Source of the DNA: Atrina japonica
Lineage: Eukaryota > Mollusca > Bivalvia > Pterioida > Pinnidae
DNA length: 64,000 nucleotides
NCBI GenBank assembly: GCA_030159075.1
Contig: BROG01000564.1
Coordinates: 294,001-358,000 of the forward strand
Direction: 5' to 3'
In this document: positions 11,201 to 22,159 of the stretch, one piece after another
Layout: every line of letters starts with the position of its first letter
Numbering within the stretch: the first letter of the stretch is position 1
The notes under the pieces: generated by a model
Seen by the model: only the letters and a program-made list of their open reading frames with translations
The model's database searches: none
What the model was told of the DNA's origin: nothing
Made by a program: the position numbers and the translations under genes

Positions 11201-11385
11201 AGATCCTTTAGCAGTAACTTGCAGTCCTGTGACTTTGCCAGTCTTTGGTTGGCAAAATGATACAAATTCCCGGAAAATGACGTCAAGAAACAATCAGTTA
11301 TTATAACGATGTCTATATTTTTGCTGGTATCTGTATCATTTTGCCAACCAAAGTCACAGGACTGCAGTTGCTGCTAAAGGGTCTA
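11201..11385. mobile_element. foldback MITE, copy 2
   Basis: Ends AGATCCTTTAGCAGTAACTT and its complement AGTTGCTGCTAAAGGGTCT, with long arms containing CAGTCCTGTGACTTTG. Same family as 10708-10879. A further end fragment (AAAGGGTCTATT) lies at 11677. Confidence 0.75.
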
Positions 11386-11389
11386 TTGC

Positions 11390-13770
11390 AACTTACATGT
11401 ATATCGTAGTTTATTGTTATCAGACATGTAACATAAAAATTAGAATCATATTTTGATAAGGGTCATTTTCACGTGTAGGATCATTTTCTTTGTTGTGAGG
11501 TAATTTTATCCTGCACACCACTGAGAAGGAACAACCTGAGAAACAAGTGTCATTATAACTTAAGTGACCTGTTTTGTGAAACTATATTCATAAAATTGAT
11601 CTCTTAAATAATCCTTCGAAAAGGTGATTTTGTGCAGGTGAAATTAATAGGAATACAGTTACATGTGTATCATCAAAGGGTCTATTAATGGCCTATATGT
11701 ACTTAGGTTGTTAACGCTCACAGATTACTTTATTAGTCATGTTATCTGTAAATTTCCAACCTGAGTTAATTTTGTTTTGAATTAAAAGTGAATAAACATT
11801 CACCGACATAAAATTTCAATCTCAATTTATTGTAACATGAGATATTGAAATATTTAATAATAATACACAGCTTTATCACAGGAAAAAATACATTGACGAA
11901 CTTGTGTGCTCTGTAATGGTGTAATCACACAACCATTATTGATGTATATACTTTCAGATGACAAGCCATACATAACTCCATTGTGTCTATATGACGTACA
12001 TGTGATTGAATGCTTAGTATGTGAAAGAACATGGTCAGAATGATAGATGTGGTTTGAAAATGGGGCGTCTCTAGCAGTCGACAAGATCAGCTGTTTGGAT
12101 TGTGCATCATCATGCTGACCGACCGCTAATCACTTCCTTAAAAGCGTTTATTTACTTGAACACAAAACAAGATTTTAGCGTTTCACGTGCCACGTATTAA
12201 GAGACTGTACACTTTGCCAGTCACGGGATGCAGATCAAATGAAGATGGACAGGTGTGCACGCACACGTAACAATACACACTCGCTGTGACGCATAGTATC
12301 GCAACATGAGTATGATAACATTTCTAGAAATAACTTACGACTTTTTATAACTTCAAAATGAAATTACCTTTGAAGAATAAATCATCCATATTTGGAATAA
12401 ATTTTCAGTTGGACTTAACTCTTCCATTTTGTTTAGATTGCGTCACAAACAAGCGATCAACATCTTATTTCTCTTCAGCAGCAATACTTCTTTCAGTTCC
12501 GGCTTCCATAATATCAATGTTACCGACTCGTTTTCTTACATGAACGGCAATTGGTCGCTTTCTCAGATTTATTGTCAAACGTAATTTCATTGGTTCAAAA
12601 GAAAGGTAACCTCTTGCTTAATATAGAAATGGGGGTTGGCAGTATTCAGTGAAGGGTATTTCCCTCTTTATCGCCAGGCTGTTGCGCTTGGCTGAGGACT
12701 CTGTCGGAAATCGTTGGCGGATCTAGAGGAAGTGTAGTGTGGGTTGCGATCCCCTTTGTATTTGATAATATATTTTTATTAAAAGATGTGAGGTGTAGTG
12801 AGTGTTGGAATTAATTGGTGATAGATTAGTGTTTCTGGAAGCCAGATTAACTTTTATAGTCCTCTCAGTTTCAGAGCTTATAATTTCCCCAGAGTTTTAG
12901 AGACTTATCTGGACACCTCAAGCATTTTTGTAGCGTGAGTTACCTTTGCTTGAACCTTGTAGGTAGGCCTAAATAAATACCACATCTTTGGTACATACCA
13001 ATTAATGAACTATAAAATGTTAGTATTCACGATGATGAAAATAAATGTTCATGTTTAACCAGCGATATAGCTTTATCTAGATATCGCTGGATTAACTGAT
13101 CGTGCTAGGGCTAAAGTCTACACTCCCCCCTAGATACAGTTTTTTGTCTCAAAACTTATCTACCAGCGGACGCGAAACAGAGAATAAAATTGGAATTACT
13201 TTTCGGTAAATTAATATGTATTTTATTTCAATTATACATATTCCATGATTTATTGCTATGTAGAGTAGTACAATTTGTATTTTAAACTAGGGTCACCTGT
13301 TGTCCGTCCATGTTAACTGGTGTATTTTGATTTTATCGGTTGTTGCCCAGGGCGACATATTGACTTGAACAGGACGTAAAAGATTTCAAATGTAATTTCC
13401 TTCTAATTTCACATTTGTGTGACAAAGGTTTCAAGCAGTCACGTCGCATGTTAAATTACCACTTCTCGATATATTCTGAATTATAATTATTTCTAATAAT
13501 TCCTCACGATAGAATTTTCTACGATCGATTTATCCATAAAATTTTTAATAATACATCATTTGTCAAATATGCCATAATTCTACATTTCGCACCGTCTGTC
13601 CTGAAGTTTTATCCCAATTTAAATATATTTGGATCTGTTCATTTTTATTATAACATCATAAAATGCTTGTGTCCACTATGTGGTTACAACTCACCTTCAT
13701 TATGTACTAAATTTTACAGTCCTGTAGATTATTTTTATCTTGAAAAGTAATACATTGTATAATCATATAA
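11390..13770. other. anonymous DNA; possible minus-strand promoter region
   Basis: No gene is convincingly supported. A minus-strand ATG in good context at about 12516 (peptide MEAGTERSIAAEEK, then stop) has no donor before the stop. A small hairpin (CCAGCGATAT arms) lies at 13056-13097. The frames at 11854-12084 (minus) and 12358-12543 (plus) have no motifs. Confidence 0.35.
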
Positions 13771-13890
13771 TATTATAGCGTTATGATAGAGATCCTATTT
13801 TCTCAAACCACTGCTCATGTAGGACTCTCCCATGTGAGAAATCCTCATGAGGTCGACCTTTCACACATGAGCAAATAACACTATAATAAT
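13771..13890. mobile_element. possible small foldback element
   Basis: Ends TATTATAGCGTTAT and its near complement ATAACACTATAATA flank ~90 nt. Single copy in the window, so only a weak call. Confidence 0.3.
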
Positions 13891-13899
13891 AAATTATAA

Positions 13900-14580
13900 T
13901 AATAGCCTAATGAATAGGGCTTACTATTTCCTTTTACTTTGAAATTACGATCTGTTTGAAAAAAAATAAAGATTTTATACAAATTTCACAAATTAAGTAA
14001 AAGGTAGGTAACCAAGTAGTGGGGGGAGGGGGAATAATCGATCATGAGTGAATCACTCTTGGGGTTGAATTTTTCGGTCAGGAACTTGACAAGCCTTCTC
14101 TTTGACAGAAATATTCAATACATTGGGCGAGAATTCCCTATTCCACATAGATACTCATGCCATGATGGATTCTTAAAGTCTCAACCGCTTACGGAAGTCA
14201 CCAAATTTACTCAATACTAGAGCTCAATTTTTATTTCATTATTTTGACAATATCATGAGTTGTTTGTAAAACTTCTGAATTTGAACATTATTTTACATCA
14301 TTCACATATAAATTTTTGCATCACTCTTTTGATTTTCATGTAAAAAATGAATGAAATACTCTGAGTACCATACTCAAAATTAGAGTACGTACTCAAACAT
14401 GTTTAATCATTTCTGAAGTTTTCTTCAAATGAGCAATAACTTTCACCAACGTTTACAATTGTATGCCATCAGTATACAAACATGTCCAGTGTTATTATAG
14501 TATAAAGTTCGCGTGTTTTTGCCTAAAAATCATGAAAAGTTAGCTGATCTTGAGTACTAAGTGAATTTGGTGACTTCGGG
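13900..14580. other. anonymous DNA
   Basis: No repeat family or coding segment recognised. Confidence 0.4.
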
Positions 14581-14582
14581 CC

Positions 14583-14800
14583 CTGGTGGTAGAGCGTTCG
14601 ACTCTTAAGCGGAAGGACATGGATTTGATTCCCGGTATAGGGACATTCCAAATACTTTAAACATGGTACTGACAGTTCCCTCGCCACGCGCTCGGCATAA
14701 GGACTGACGCATAAGAAGTGAGCGTCCGACCATAGGCCGGGAACGCAGCATTTCTCTTAAAGAAAGTGAAAAATTCTTAGTGGGATGTAAAATAACAATC
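14583..14800 (+). mobile_element. SINE family C (tRNA-like head)
   Basis: Starts GTGGTAGAGCGTTCGACTC (A-box-like) with GATTTGATTCCC (B-box-like) about 50 nt on, i.e. an internal pol III promoter. It ends TTAGTGGGATGTAAAATAAC, similar to the tail of family A. Related heads are at 48893, 54876 and 59056. Not a functional tRNA gene: no closed cloverleaf acceptor stem. Confidence 0.6.
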
Positions 14801-14910
14801 ACTCAAACATACAAACACATTCTCTGTTTTTCTATGATTTATATACTAGTTTTATCCATTATAATTTTCTTACGTATATACAGATAGATCATTTGTATTG
14901 AAATGATTAC

Positions 14911-15130
14911 AGAGGCCTGCGTGGTTGAGTGGTTAGCTGCTATTGAGCTTCGCGCTTTAAACCGCGAAGTCTCTGTGCACCTCTTGGCTGAGCAGGTTCG
15001 AACCCCGCTGAAACCTAAGCTGATTTTGTGAGAAAAATTGCCATTTATCTTGTTGAAGGCCGGTGGTCTCTTCCCGGGTACAATGAAATCGGATTCTCTC
15101 CTCCATCTATGGTGGCTGATTTGTGCCATG
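14911..15130 (+). mobile_element. SINE family B
   Basis: tRNA-like head (GTGGTTGAGTGGTTAGC as A box, GGTTCGAACCC as B box) followed by the family body AAACCTAAGCTGATTTTGTG and GGTGGTCTCTTCCCGGGTAC. Other members are at 19820, 42860, 52641, 60313 and 62232. Confidence 0.7.
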
Positions 15131-15132
15131 CC

Positions 15133-15290
15133 GACTTTTCGTTATTTCTGGGCGAAAAGACGACAAAATTGAGGCGAAAAGACGACAAAATAACCCGCAA
15201 ATTAGCGACTTACTTTTATCGTCTTTTCGCCCCGCAAATTTGCGACCTTAAAATGTCGTCTTTTCGTCTCGCTAATTTCTACGTGACATG
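15133..15290. mobile_element. hairpin element with GCGAAAAGACGAC repeats
   Basis: Two direct copies of GGCGAAAAGACGAC are followed by two inverted copies (TCGTCTTTTCGCC, GTCGTCTTTTCGTC). Short CCGCAAATT.GCGAC segments also occur twice, with opposed orientation partners. It can fold into a long hairpin. More GC-rich than its surroundings. No coding content. Confidence 0.6.
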
Positions 15291-15465
15291 ATATGTAAAA
15301 GTCACATATATGTGGTACGTGTAAGATAAAAAACAAATAGATATATATCACTGTCACTAATGTATGTACATTTAAACATAGTATCTATAGGGGTTCATCT
15401 TTCTTGTTGTTGTTGCTGCTGTTGTTATATTTTTCTATTTTTTATTTTTGCTGTGTAATATACTT

Positions 15466-15690
15466 GTCACCCGTACCAAATGTGACGAGGATTTATTCCT
15501 CACTTATTTCATTTGAATTAGAGTGTGGACTCACGGCGGGTGTGACCGGTCAACAGGGGATGCTTACTCCTCCATGGCACCTGATCCCACCTCTGGATTT
15601 CCAGAGGTCCTTGTTTGTCTCGTGTTCATCAGATTTGTTTATGAGTCCTGGACATCCAGAATATTTTTAATTTGGTATCTCAGATTTTTA
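15466..15690 (+). mobile_element. Penelope-like element, 3'-terminal fragment
   Basis: Matches the 3' untranslated part of the elements at 31535-31780 and 63030-63270 (GTGACGAGGATTTATTCCTC, GGCGGGTGTGACCGGTC, TTCCAGAGGTCC). In those copies this block directly follows reverse-transcriptase coding sequence. 5' truncated here. Confidence 0.6.
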
Positions 15691-15739
15691 TATTAAAGGA
15701 AATAAGCGAAATAGTGTCTCTGTGTCTAGTTTTTCACAG

Positions 15740-16539
15740 GAAGTACAAAATATTTGCGAGAGTGGTAGAAACTCAAACTTGTAGATGGTATATTGTATAG
15801 GAAATAAAAAGTGGATGTTCAAGGGGTAAAACAGCTTGTGTTACCTAAGAAATATGGGAAATTTGCATTTAAAGGTTTACATGATGACAATGGACATTGA
15901 GGACGATTTAGAAACCGGTTTATTGGTCTGGGTCAAAACATTTGTCCAGAGTAGAGTTGAATCATGCTAAAGATGTATTTGTTGGAAAACAAAGGTTGTA
16001 ACAAAAGCTAAATTAGTCCCTATTAAAACTTCACATCAATTAGAGCTTGTGTGTATAGATTTCCTGGAGCCGACCTGGCTCAGTCGGTAGCGTGCTCGTT
16101 TCTTGATCGTGAGGTCGTGAGTTATAATCCAGCCGGCGGCAGGTTGGTTTCCTGTCTTTCGGATGAGACAGTAAAAACCGAGGTCCCGTGTCACAGTAGG
16201 TGTCGGCACGCTAAAGAACCTTCACTGCTCAATGGCCGTAAGTGCCGAGCATAGGCCAAAATTCGAAGCCCTTCACCGGCATTTGGCGACGTCTCCATAT
16301 GAGTGAAAGATTCTTGAGTGGGACGTTAAAAACAGCAATAAACAAACAAGTATAGATTTCCTGACTTTAGATAAATGCAAATCAGGTTATGAAGATATTC
16401 TAGTGATCACAGATCATTTTACTAGATATTCTATAGCAATACCAACAAGAAACCAACAGCTCAAGTTACTGCTAAGGCATTACATAATAATTTAATAACT
16501 CACTACAGTTACCCTGAACGCCTCCATAATGATCGAATG
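15740..16539 (+). pseudogene. Ty3/gypsy-type integrase, N-terminal part, broken
   Basis: Conceptual reading with several stops and shifts shows the end of the H2C2 zinc-binding region, then PIKTSHQLELVCIDFL, and, after a SINE at 16067-16349, DKCKSGYEDILVITDHFTRY and TRNQ..LHNDR. This matches the retroviral-type integrase core of gypsy/Ty3 elements. The first catalytic Asp is in CIDFL; the second would be the Asp of LHND. It inserts element DNA into host DNA in living relatives; this copy is dead. The reading continues at 17665 after a second insertion. Confidence 0.7.
16067..16349 (+). mobile_element. SINE family A (V-SINE/RUDI-like), intact with 14-bp TSD
   Basis: 283 bp flanked by a perfect 14-bp direct repeat GTATAGATTTCCTG (16053-16066 and 16350-16363). 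Head: CTGGCTCAGTCGGTAGCGTG (A box) and a decayed B box. Conserved body: GTCACAGTAGGTGTCGGCAC, CTCAATGGCCGTAAGTGCCG; tail: TTGAGTGGGACGTTAAAAAC. It is inserted inside the gypsy integrase reading frame. Assignment to the RUDI/V-SINE type is from memory of the family style and unverified. Confidence 0.85.
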
Positions 16540-17664
16540 TAGGAAAAAAAGTCACAGGAAAAAAAGTCACGGATAAAAAGTCACAGGAAAAAAAGTCACA
16601 GGAAATAAAGTCACAGGAAAAAAAGTCACAATCTATGTACGAGATATTAGTGGTGAATAAGAATATATCTAAAGGAATAAAAGTCACAAGAAATAAAATC
16701 ACAAACAAGAATTTGACCATATCTAAAGAAAAGTCACAATTTGAAAAGGCTGTTTGTAGTAAAGTCATGGTCGTATTTGTCGGACAAAATCATATTTGCT
16801 AAGTCTTTTGAGTAATACTGTAGGAAAGAAGGTCAAAGAAAAGGGCACATTTTCCAAGTCCTTATGGGGGGGAAAAGTCTCACATTATTTGACAAGCCTT
16901 GAGATTAACCTTTTATGAAAGAAAGAATGAAACCATAATTATTTTACATGTATATTTTATTTTTCTTTCAGTTATATTTCAATAAACATACATGCAATTT
17001 CATTTAACATTATAACAGAAGTGTTCATTTTAATGATCTTTCACACAAAAGCACTAGAGTCTATTCAATTTCATATTTTTGATATATTTAAAATATTTTT
17101 TCATACATCAGCACTAAATAGTTCATTCATTCATTGTCATACATTATTTTTTTTACACCACCTTTGTTACTTCTGATGATTTCCATGGCTGTTATGATAA
17201 AATTTGTTAATGCTGTCCCTTATATGAGAAAACTTCATTAAAGCCATACATTTCCTCAAATTTTTTGTTATATTTTGAGCTTGCAAGTTTTGTCAATTTA
17301 ACAGAAATTTCTATGAAGTTTGTTTTAGCATTTCCTATAGTGAACAATTCTGATGTACAAATTTAGTGTTAAAGAAACAATTAAAGGTATATCAGCAGTA
17401 ATTAGTTTTTACAGCTGTAAGTTAAAGGAAGCAATTTGATTGAATTTTCTTGATGTCCCTTGATTGGAAACCATACACTTAATATTGTCAGAAATTTGAT
17501 TTCTTTCATGAATTAATTAGAGCATCCAAGCTGAATATTAAGAAATCATACTTTTTGAAATTATGCAATTATTTAACACATAATATACAGTAATCAAATT
17601 TATTTTTTCTTGTGACTTTTTTTCTTGTGACTTTTTTTCCTGTGACTTTCTTTCCGTTTTCCTA
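16540..17664. mobile_element. 1.1-kb foldback element with GTCACAGGAAAAAAA subrepeats
   Basis: Ends TAGGAAAA...TTTTCCTA are perfect 8-bp inverted repeats flanked by ATG (or AATG). Inside the left end are at least seven copies of a 14-15-nt unit (AAAAAAAGTCACAGG); the right end carries at least three inverted copies (CTTGTGACTTTTTTT). The ~850-bp centre codes for nothing recognisable. It interrupts the gypsy integrase between LHND and NFESRV. Confidence 0.7.
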
Positions 17665-18190
17665 ATGAATTTTGAAAGTCGTGTGATTTAAGAGTGACGT
17701 AAGTTATGTGGTATCCATCCTATAGGGAATGGTATGGTTGAACGGTTCAACCAAAAACCTAATAAAATATTTGGTAATCTTGAAAGTCATACCAAGATTG
17801 ATTGGAAAAGTTACATCATTACTCTCGTTCATGATTATAATGCCACTAAGCACAAATGTCCGGGTTTTTCTCTCACTATCTCATGCTTGGTAAACATCCA
17901 AGATTAGCTATTGATGCATATTTGGACTTGAAAGGTAATGATACTACAGTGAAACTTACGTCCAGAATTAAGTTTCAGACATTAATTAATTTAGACATTA
18001 AATAAAGACATCAGTATGCATAAAAGTTAGCTGAAAGAGAACGTGAGAAAAAGAGCAAACGTTACAAAGAACGTTATTGTCCTATGACATACTATGTGTA
18101 ATTGTTTTTGTAAATTGATTCCAAGGTCAGAATTTAAAAATTAGAAGTGCGAGATCGTGTTCTGATACGCTTTGTAAATATACGTGGGAA
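17665..18190 (+). pseudogene. Ty3/gypsy-type integrase, C-terminal part
   Basis: Continuation of the broken frame: NFESRVI, GNGMVERFNQ (the Glu is the third catalytic residue of the DDE triad), then DWKSYIITLVHDYNATKH and LEVRDRVLIRFVNIRGK, typical of gypsy integrase C-termini. Several stops and shifts. A GT microsatellite follows at 18199. Confidence 0.7.
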
Positions 18191-18198
18191 ATGTAAAG

Positions 18199-18220
18199 TG
18201 TGTGTGTGTGTGTGTGTGTG
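18199..18220. repeat. (GT)n microsatellite
   Basis: Eleven GT dinucleotides immediately after the integrase remnant. Confidence 0.9.
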
Positions 18221-18224
18221 ATGG

Positions 18225-19810
18225 ATATTTAAGATCTACTTGTGTATTAAGTACACAGAGAAAATGGTTCAGGTACAAAACATAAACAACCAAACGTGTC
18301 GGATAAACTATCTCAGAATCTGTATCCGAGACTGATGGTTATTCATCTAATTCTGATAAGCCTTCTTGTGTAGATCCCATAAGGCCAAATTCTGACTACA
18401 GATAGGACAAAAGGTATCCTACGTGTTCAAATCTTGGTGAGAATGGAAATTGTCATTATAACAGGTAATCAGATGTCACAACAAAGGGAGATAATTCAAA
18501 CATATCTAGACACTGAGAGAACTAAACAGCACTGTAAATTTGAATTCTAGTAGCAGTGGCAACAGAATTAGTAGAAATAGAGTAACTTTGTATATTCAAC
18601 AGCAGATCTAGACACAAAGAGAACATTCATTAAACAGAAACAGCACTGTAAATTTGAATTCCAGTAGCAGTGATAGTAGTATTAGTAGAAATAGAGTAAC
18701 TTGGTATATGTATTCCAGGGAAATCGCGAATGTATTTATTCCACAGTGACCACAAGACATCGCAAACCTTCCATGTATAGACGTGGTAAAATGTGTTTGG
18801 TGAGTAAGTTTACAACCAATTTCCCGCACTTTTAGAACACAATGACTAATATTAGATTTAGACACTCGGACACTGAACTTTGACTTGTAAAGAAGTATTT
18901 TCTCAGCACCGCAGACCGGCTATAATTACTGCTAAGTTCGTACTATTGACCATTTAATGACTAACATATGTTACCTTCTTTTCAGTATTAAAAATCCATA
19001 TCAGTTTATATTACATGTCCCAGCTGCTTCAGATGTATTTCTAAATTGATGTATAGGGCTACTAACAACAGAGAGTCAACAATAACCTGCTATGAGACAT
19101 CGTAAATCACGATGCAATGATAGAAACCCAAACAAAGTAACATATTGGAAGTCCAAAAGGCCCTGGTATCATTGGCAGAAAGTGAGCATTCAGAAAGTCG
19201 AAGACAACAACAAGAAAAGAGTAATTATAGTAATGAGGGAAGCGAGAACGTGTGAGCAGAGTGAGTCTGTGAATTGAAGTCTCTTAAAAGAAGTTGTAAT
19301 GTAAATTGTTGACTGAATATTTAAAATCATTCTAGTCTACATTAACTTTTCATGTTCAGGTTTTCCCCTGGACTGGAAGATCCTTTCCGACTGCCAGTAG
19401 GAATGACCTGTTACCTAAAGAGATTTCAACATCTCTGTAAAAGGGTGACGAACCTTTCTGGACTTGCTGATATTTTCCTGTGATCTATCATTTAGTTAAT
19501 TACCAGTTTATTTCAATCTCGTTTATTTTCTAATTACCTCCCTTTAACCGGAGTGGCACCGGGATTCTACATTAGAATTATATTGATTCGCAAGATCATT
19601 CGGTTATCTCCGTAAAGTGTTACCCTATAATATATGAGAGATGACATGTTTCGCGATCTATTTCTCTGTATCTACCTCTTTCGGTAACATGAGGTGAACT
19701 TTTAGGAAGGATGAAAATAAAACAGACAGTATCATAATCACATAGATAAATAAACAAACGACTAATATAAATGAACCCACACATAAGCGTACAGTTGCCT
19801 TATATCTTTA
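18225..19810. other. anonymous DNA, possibly the rest of the gypsy element
   Basis: A ~110-bp segment is duplicated (about 18520-18600 and 18630-18710; CAGCACTGTAAATTTGAATT in both). No long terminal repeat or coding domain could be identified. The frame at 19092-19277 has no recognisable motif. Confidence 0.4.
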
Positions 19811-19819
19811 ATCTGAATG

Positions 19820-20027
19820 GTGTTTTACGCCACACTCAACATTGTTTTATGTTATATGGTGGTGGCCAAGTTTTAATGGTGCAGAAGAGAACCCGGTTAC
19901 ACCAAGTAAACTGAAAAACTTTCTCCCCAAAATCAGCTTAGGTTCTAGCGGGACATGCTCTAACCAGAAGTTGAGAGACTTCTTAGTTCAAAGCGCGATG
20001 CTCTAACTAGTTGGCCACGGAGACCCC
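19820..20027 (-). mobile_element. SINE family B, minus strand
   Basis: Minus-strand head GGGGTCTCCGTGGCCAACTA with TTAGAGCATCGCG, then ACCTAAGCTGATTTTGGGGA, ending in the family tail around TGTTGAGTGTGGCGTAAAAC. Target duplication not resolved. Confidence 0.65.
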
Positions 20028-20029
20028 TA

Positions 20030-20605
20030 GTTGTTGGACTCGTGGCTGTACTTTTTTGTATACATCAATTAATTACGTGTCATTACAATGCTTGGATGTT
20101 ATAAGCATAAAAATTGTCACCACAGGGAGCAATGTTTTATTCAAAATGAATTCAGTGGGTCAGTACTCACATACGTTACAACGGCAGTGTTTCTCGATCT
20201 ATCTATTGCAAACATGTTTAGATTATGGCTAAATACTGCGTAAGGGTGTATGGAACAGTTTCCAAGTGTTATTATAATGACGAGAACTTGCAAAGTCATT
20301 TTAATTTCAAATACAAATTTTTCTGTCCACACCCTAAGGTGTTCTAGTATTACGGATCAACGTTTGAGTTACATCAAAGTGTCTCTTGAGTTGTTAGTTA
20401 ATATTTATAGATAACACTGTCCCTGTATTGAATTCAGTGGTGTCCTTAAACCTTGCAATGCTGCAAAATAAACGATGATTCAGAACTGTCGAAGCGAATG
20501 TATTCACATTTTATTTCTGTTTCTTTGGTATTATGTTTATAATATTTATAACCACTAGGTCGTCAATACTGCTGGTGGACCGTTTGAGTCCCCGAGGGTA
20601 GGGCT
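20030..20605. other. anonymous DNA
   Basis: Nothing recognisable; small open frames only. Confidence 0.4.
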
Positions 20606-20609
20606 ATAC

Positions 20610-20890
20610 ATAAACCTAGTACCTGGTATTTCGGTACCAGCTGATAATCTTAAACTAAAGTAATATTTGGTACTGATAGCACCATTTAAAATTCTAAATT
20701 CTTCTAAAGCTAAGATAGCCATCCTTTTACAGCGAGTGGTTACTCTTTGACGGATTTTGGCTATACATTTAGATTTATTGTTTGGCCTTGTCTGATACCA
20801 CTCTCTCTTTACAAAATCTGGTTTAAACTGGAGCTACACTAATGAATACTAATTGACAGAAACGATCGTCTTGAGCAGTATAACTTTGGT
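20610..20890 (+). repeat. hammerhead-bearing repeat, copy 1
   Basis: About 270 bp homologous to 34695-34965 and 22160-22440 (both minus). Shared phrases: TTTCGGTACCAGC, ACTAAAGTAATATTTGG, AAGCTAAGATA.GC. The ribozyme motif lies at its 3' end. Probably a non-autonomous retroelement or a piece of a Penelope-like element. Confidence 0.65.
20831..20876 (+). ncRNA. decayed type I hammerhead ribozyme motif
   Basis: Order of parts: stem I strand GAGCTACA, core CTAATGA (consensus CTGATGA with one change), short stem II, GAAA, minimal stem III ACG/CGT, cleavage triplet GTC, then TTGAGC for stem I. The cleavage triplet is intact but the core and stem I carry substitutions, so activity is unlikely. Confidence 0.5.
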
Positions 20891-20894
20891 ATAA

Positions 20895-21820
20895 TGTTAA
20901 TAGTATTCTTAAGCAATGTATATGGAGCGCCGTTCTAGTATTTATTCACTGTTTTCTGATATCAGAATAATTTTCATCAACAAAATTCGGGCCTAAAGTC
21001 GCGATGTAGCAAAACGATCTATCGCCAATTTCACTTATGGACATCAACGCTTTCGGCAATGGATACAACTTTGTTCTTGTTGAAGACATCGTTTCTGTTT
21101 GAAATCCATTATGAACAGACAGGTTACACAAAAGGTTTATACATCCCAATCTAATTGTGATTAACTTGAAAAGATGTCATAATTGTTATGTAAACACCCG
21201 ACAATGGACATGGACACTTCCGCGGAAACGAGAACATTCAATGTTCGAGTTACCTCCTTTTGCGATATCGATACACAGTGTACAAGTGACCGTCCGCTGA
21301 AATTGAGTAGTCGCTGGTTATGCAAGGCATGTGGTCACCATATAGGGTGTATAAATAAAGGAAGTATGCACGGGGAATTTCATTAAGGCAGGTTATTTAA
21401 AGGGATTAGTTGACAAACACATTAATTTGATAAGTTTTCAAAATGGACAGGAACTTATTCGTAATGAATTTCACGCGCCATTTGCATAACAAGCACCTCC
21501 TACTCGACTGTTATTACCCCATGGATCTTTCCAAGAGTTTGAATTTGTACCTTATAAACTTAAAACTAAAACTTCTCTAGCACTGCATCCATGTCCTGTA
21601 GGTAGAAGCTTTTTGGATCAATTGTTGTTTGTCGAAACCAACTACATGATTTTGTTCAAAAAATCTTTGCCTTCATAAAAACAATCAATACCACTTCTTC
21701 GTATTTGTTTAAATTTGCCTCAGTATTTCTCAAGAGGGCTATTTCTTGCAGTCATTTGGAGTCTTCTTTAACAGGCTTTACCATACCGATATTTTGCAGA
21801 GGTAGTATTGCACTACTACA
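20895..21820. other. anonymous DNA with an open coding-like frame
   Basis: At about 21500-21680 (plus) a frame without stop reads RLLLPHGSFQEFEFVPYKL..ALHPCPVGRSFLDQLLF. It looks protein-like but I recognise no family, and it lacks a start. Possibly a transposon scrap. The frame at 21183-21386 has no motif. Confidence 0.3.
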
Positions 21821-21835
21821 TACATGGGTAAACAA

Positions 21836-21953
21836 GAGCTCAATGGCTGTAAGTGCCGAGCATAGCCCAAACTTTGAAGCCCTTCACCGGCATTTGGTGA
21901 CATCTCTATATGAGTGAAAGATTTTTGAGTGGGACGTTAAACAACAACAACAA
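21836..21953 (+). mobile_element. SINE family A, 3' fragment
   Basis: Contains CTCAATGGCTGTAAGTGCCG and TTGAGTGGGACGTTAAACAA with a CAA-repeat tail; the tRNA-like head is missing (5' truncated). Confidence 0.75.
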
Positions 21954-22159
21954 CTCAGGTGTCGATCGAAGTCACTACTGTCCGTGCAGCTCACTTCGAA
22001 AATAGGAATACTTAACTTAAATTTTAAACTTTGAATCATTGGGCTGAATAAAAGTTTAATATCTTACTGGAGATTTCGAATAATGTTTTTCATATTTTGA
22101 AATAGCATGAAATATATGTGCAATGCATCATGAAAAAAATTCAATGTGCAGCACTTTAC

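Noticed and set aside
12358..12543. 61-codon plus-strand frame and an opposite ATG (MEAGTERS..)
   Set aside because: No donor before the stop on the minus strand and no motif on the plus strand; kept only as a remark.
16067..16140. tRNA gene
   Set aside because: A- and B-box sequences belong to SINE heads; the flanking target duplication and tail show it is a retroposon, and no acceptor stem closes. The same applies at 14583, 14911, 40093, 52641, 60313 and 62232.
20946..21386. Short frames with Cys/His residues
   Set aside because: Spacing does not fit a known zinc finger and no second copy exists in the window.
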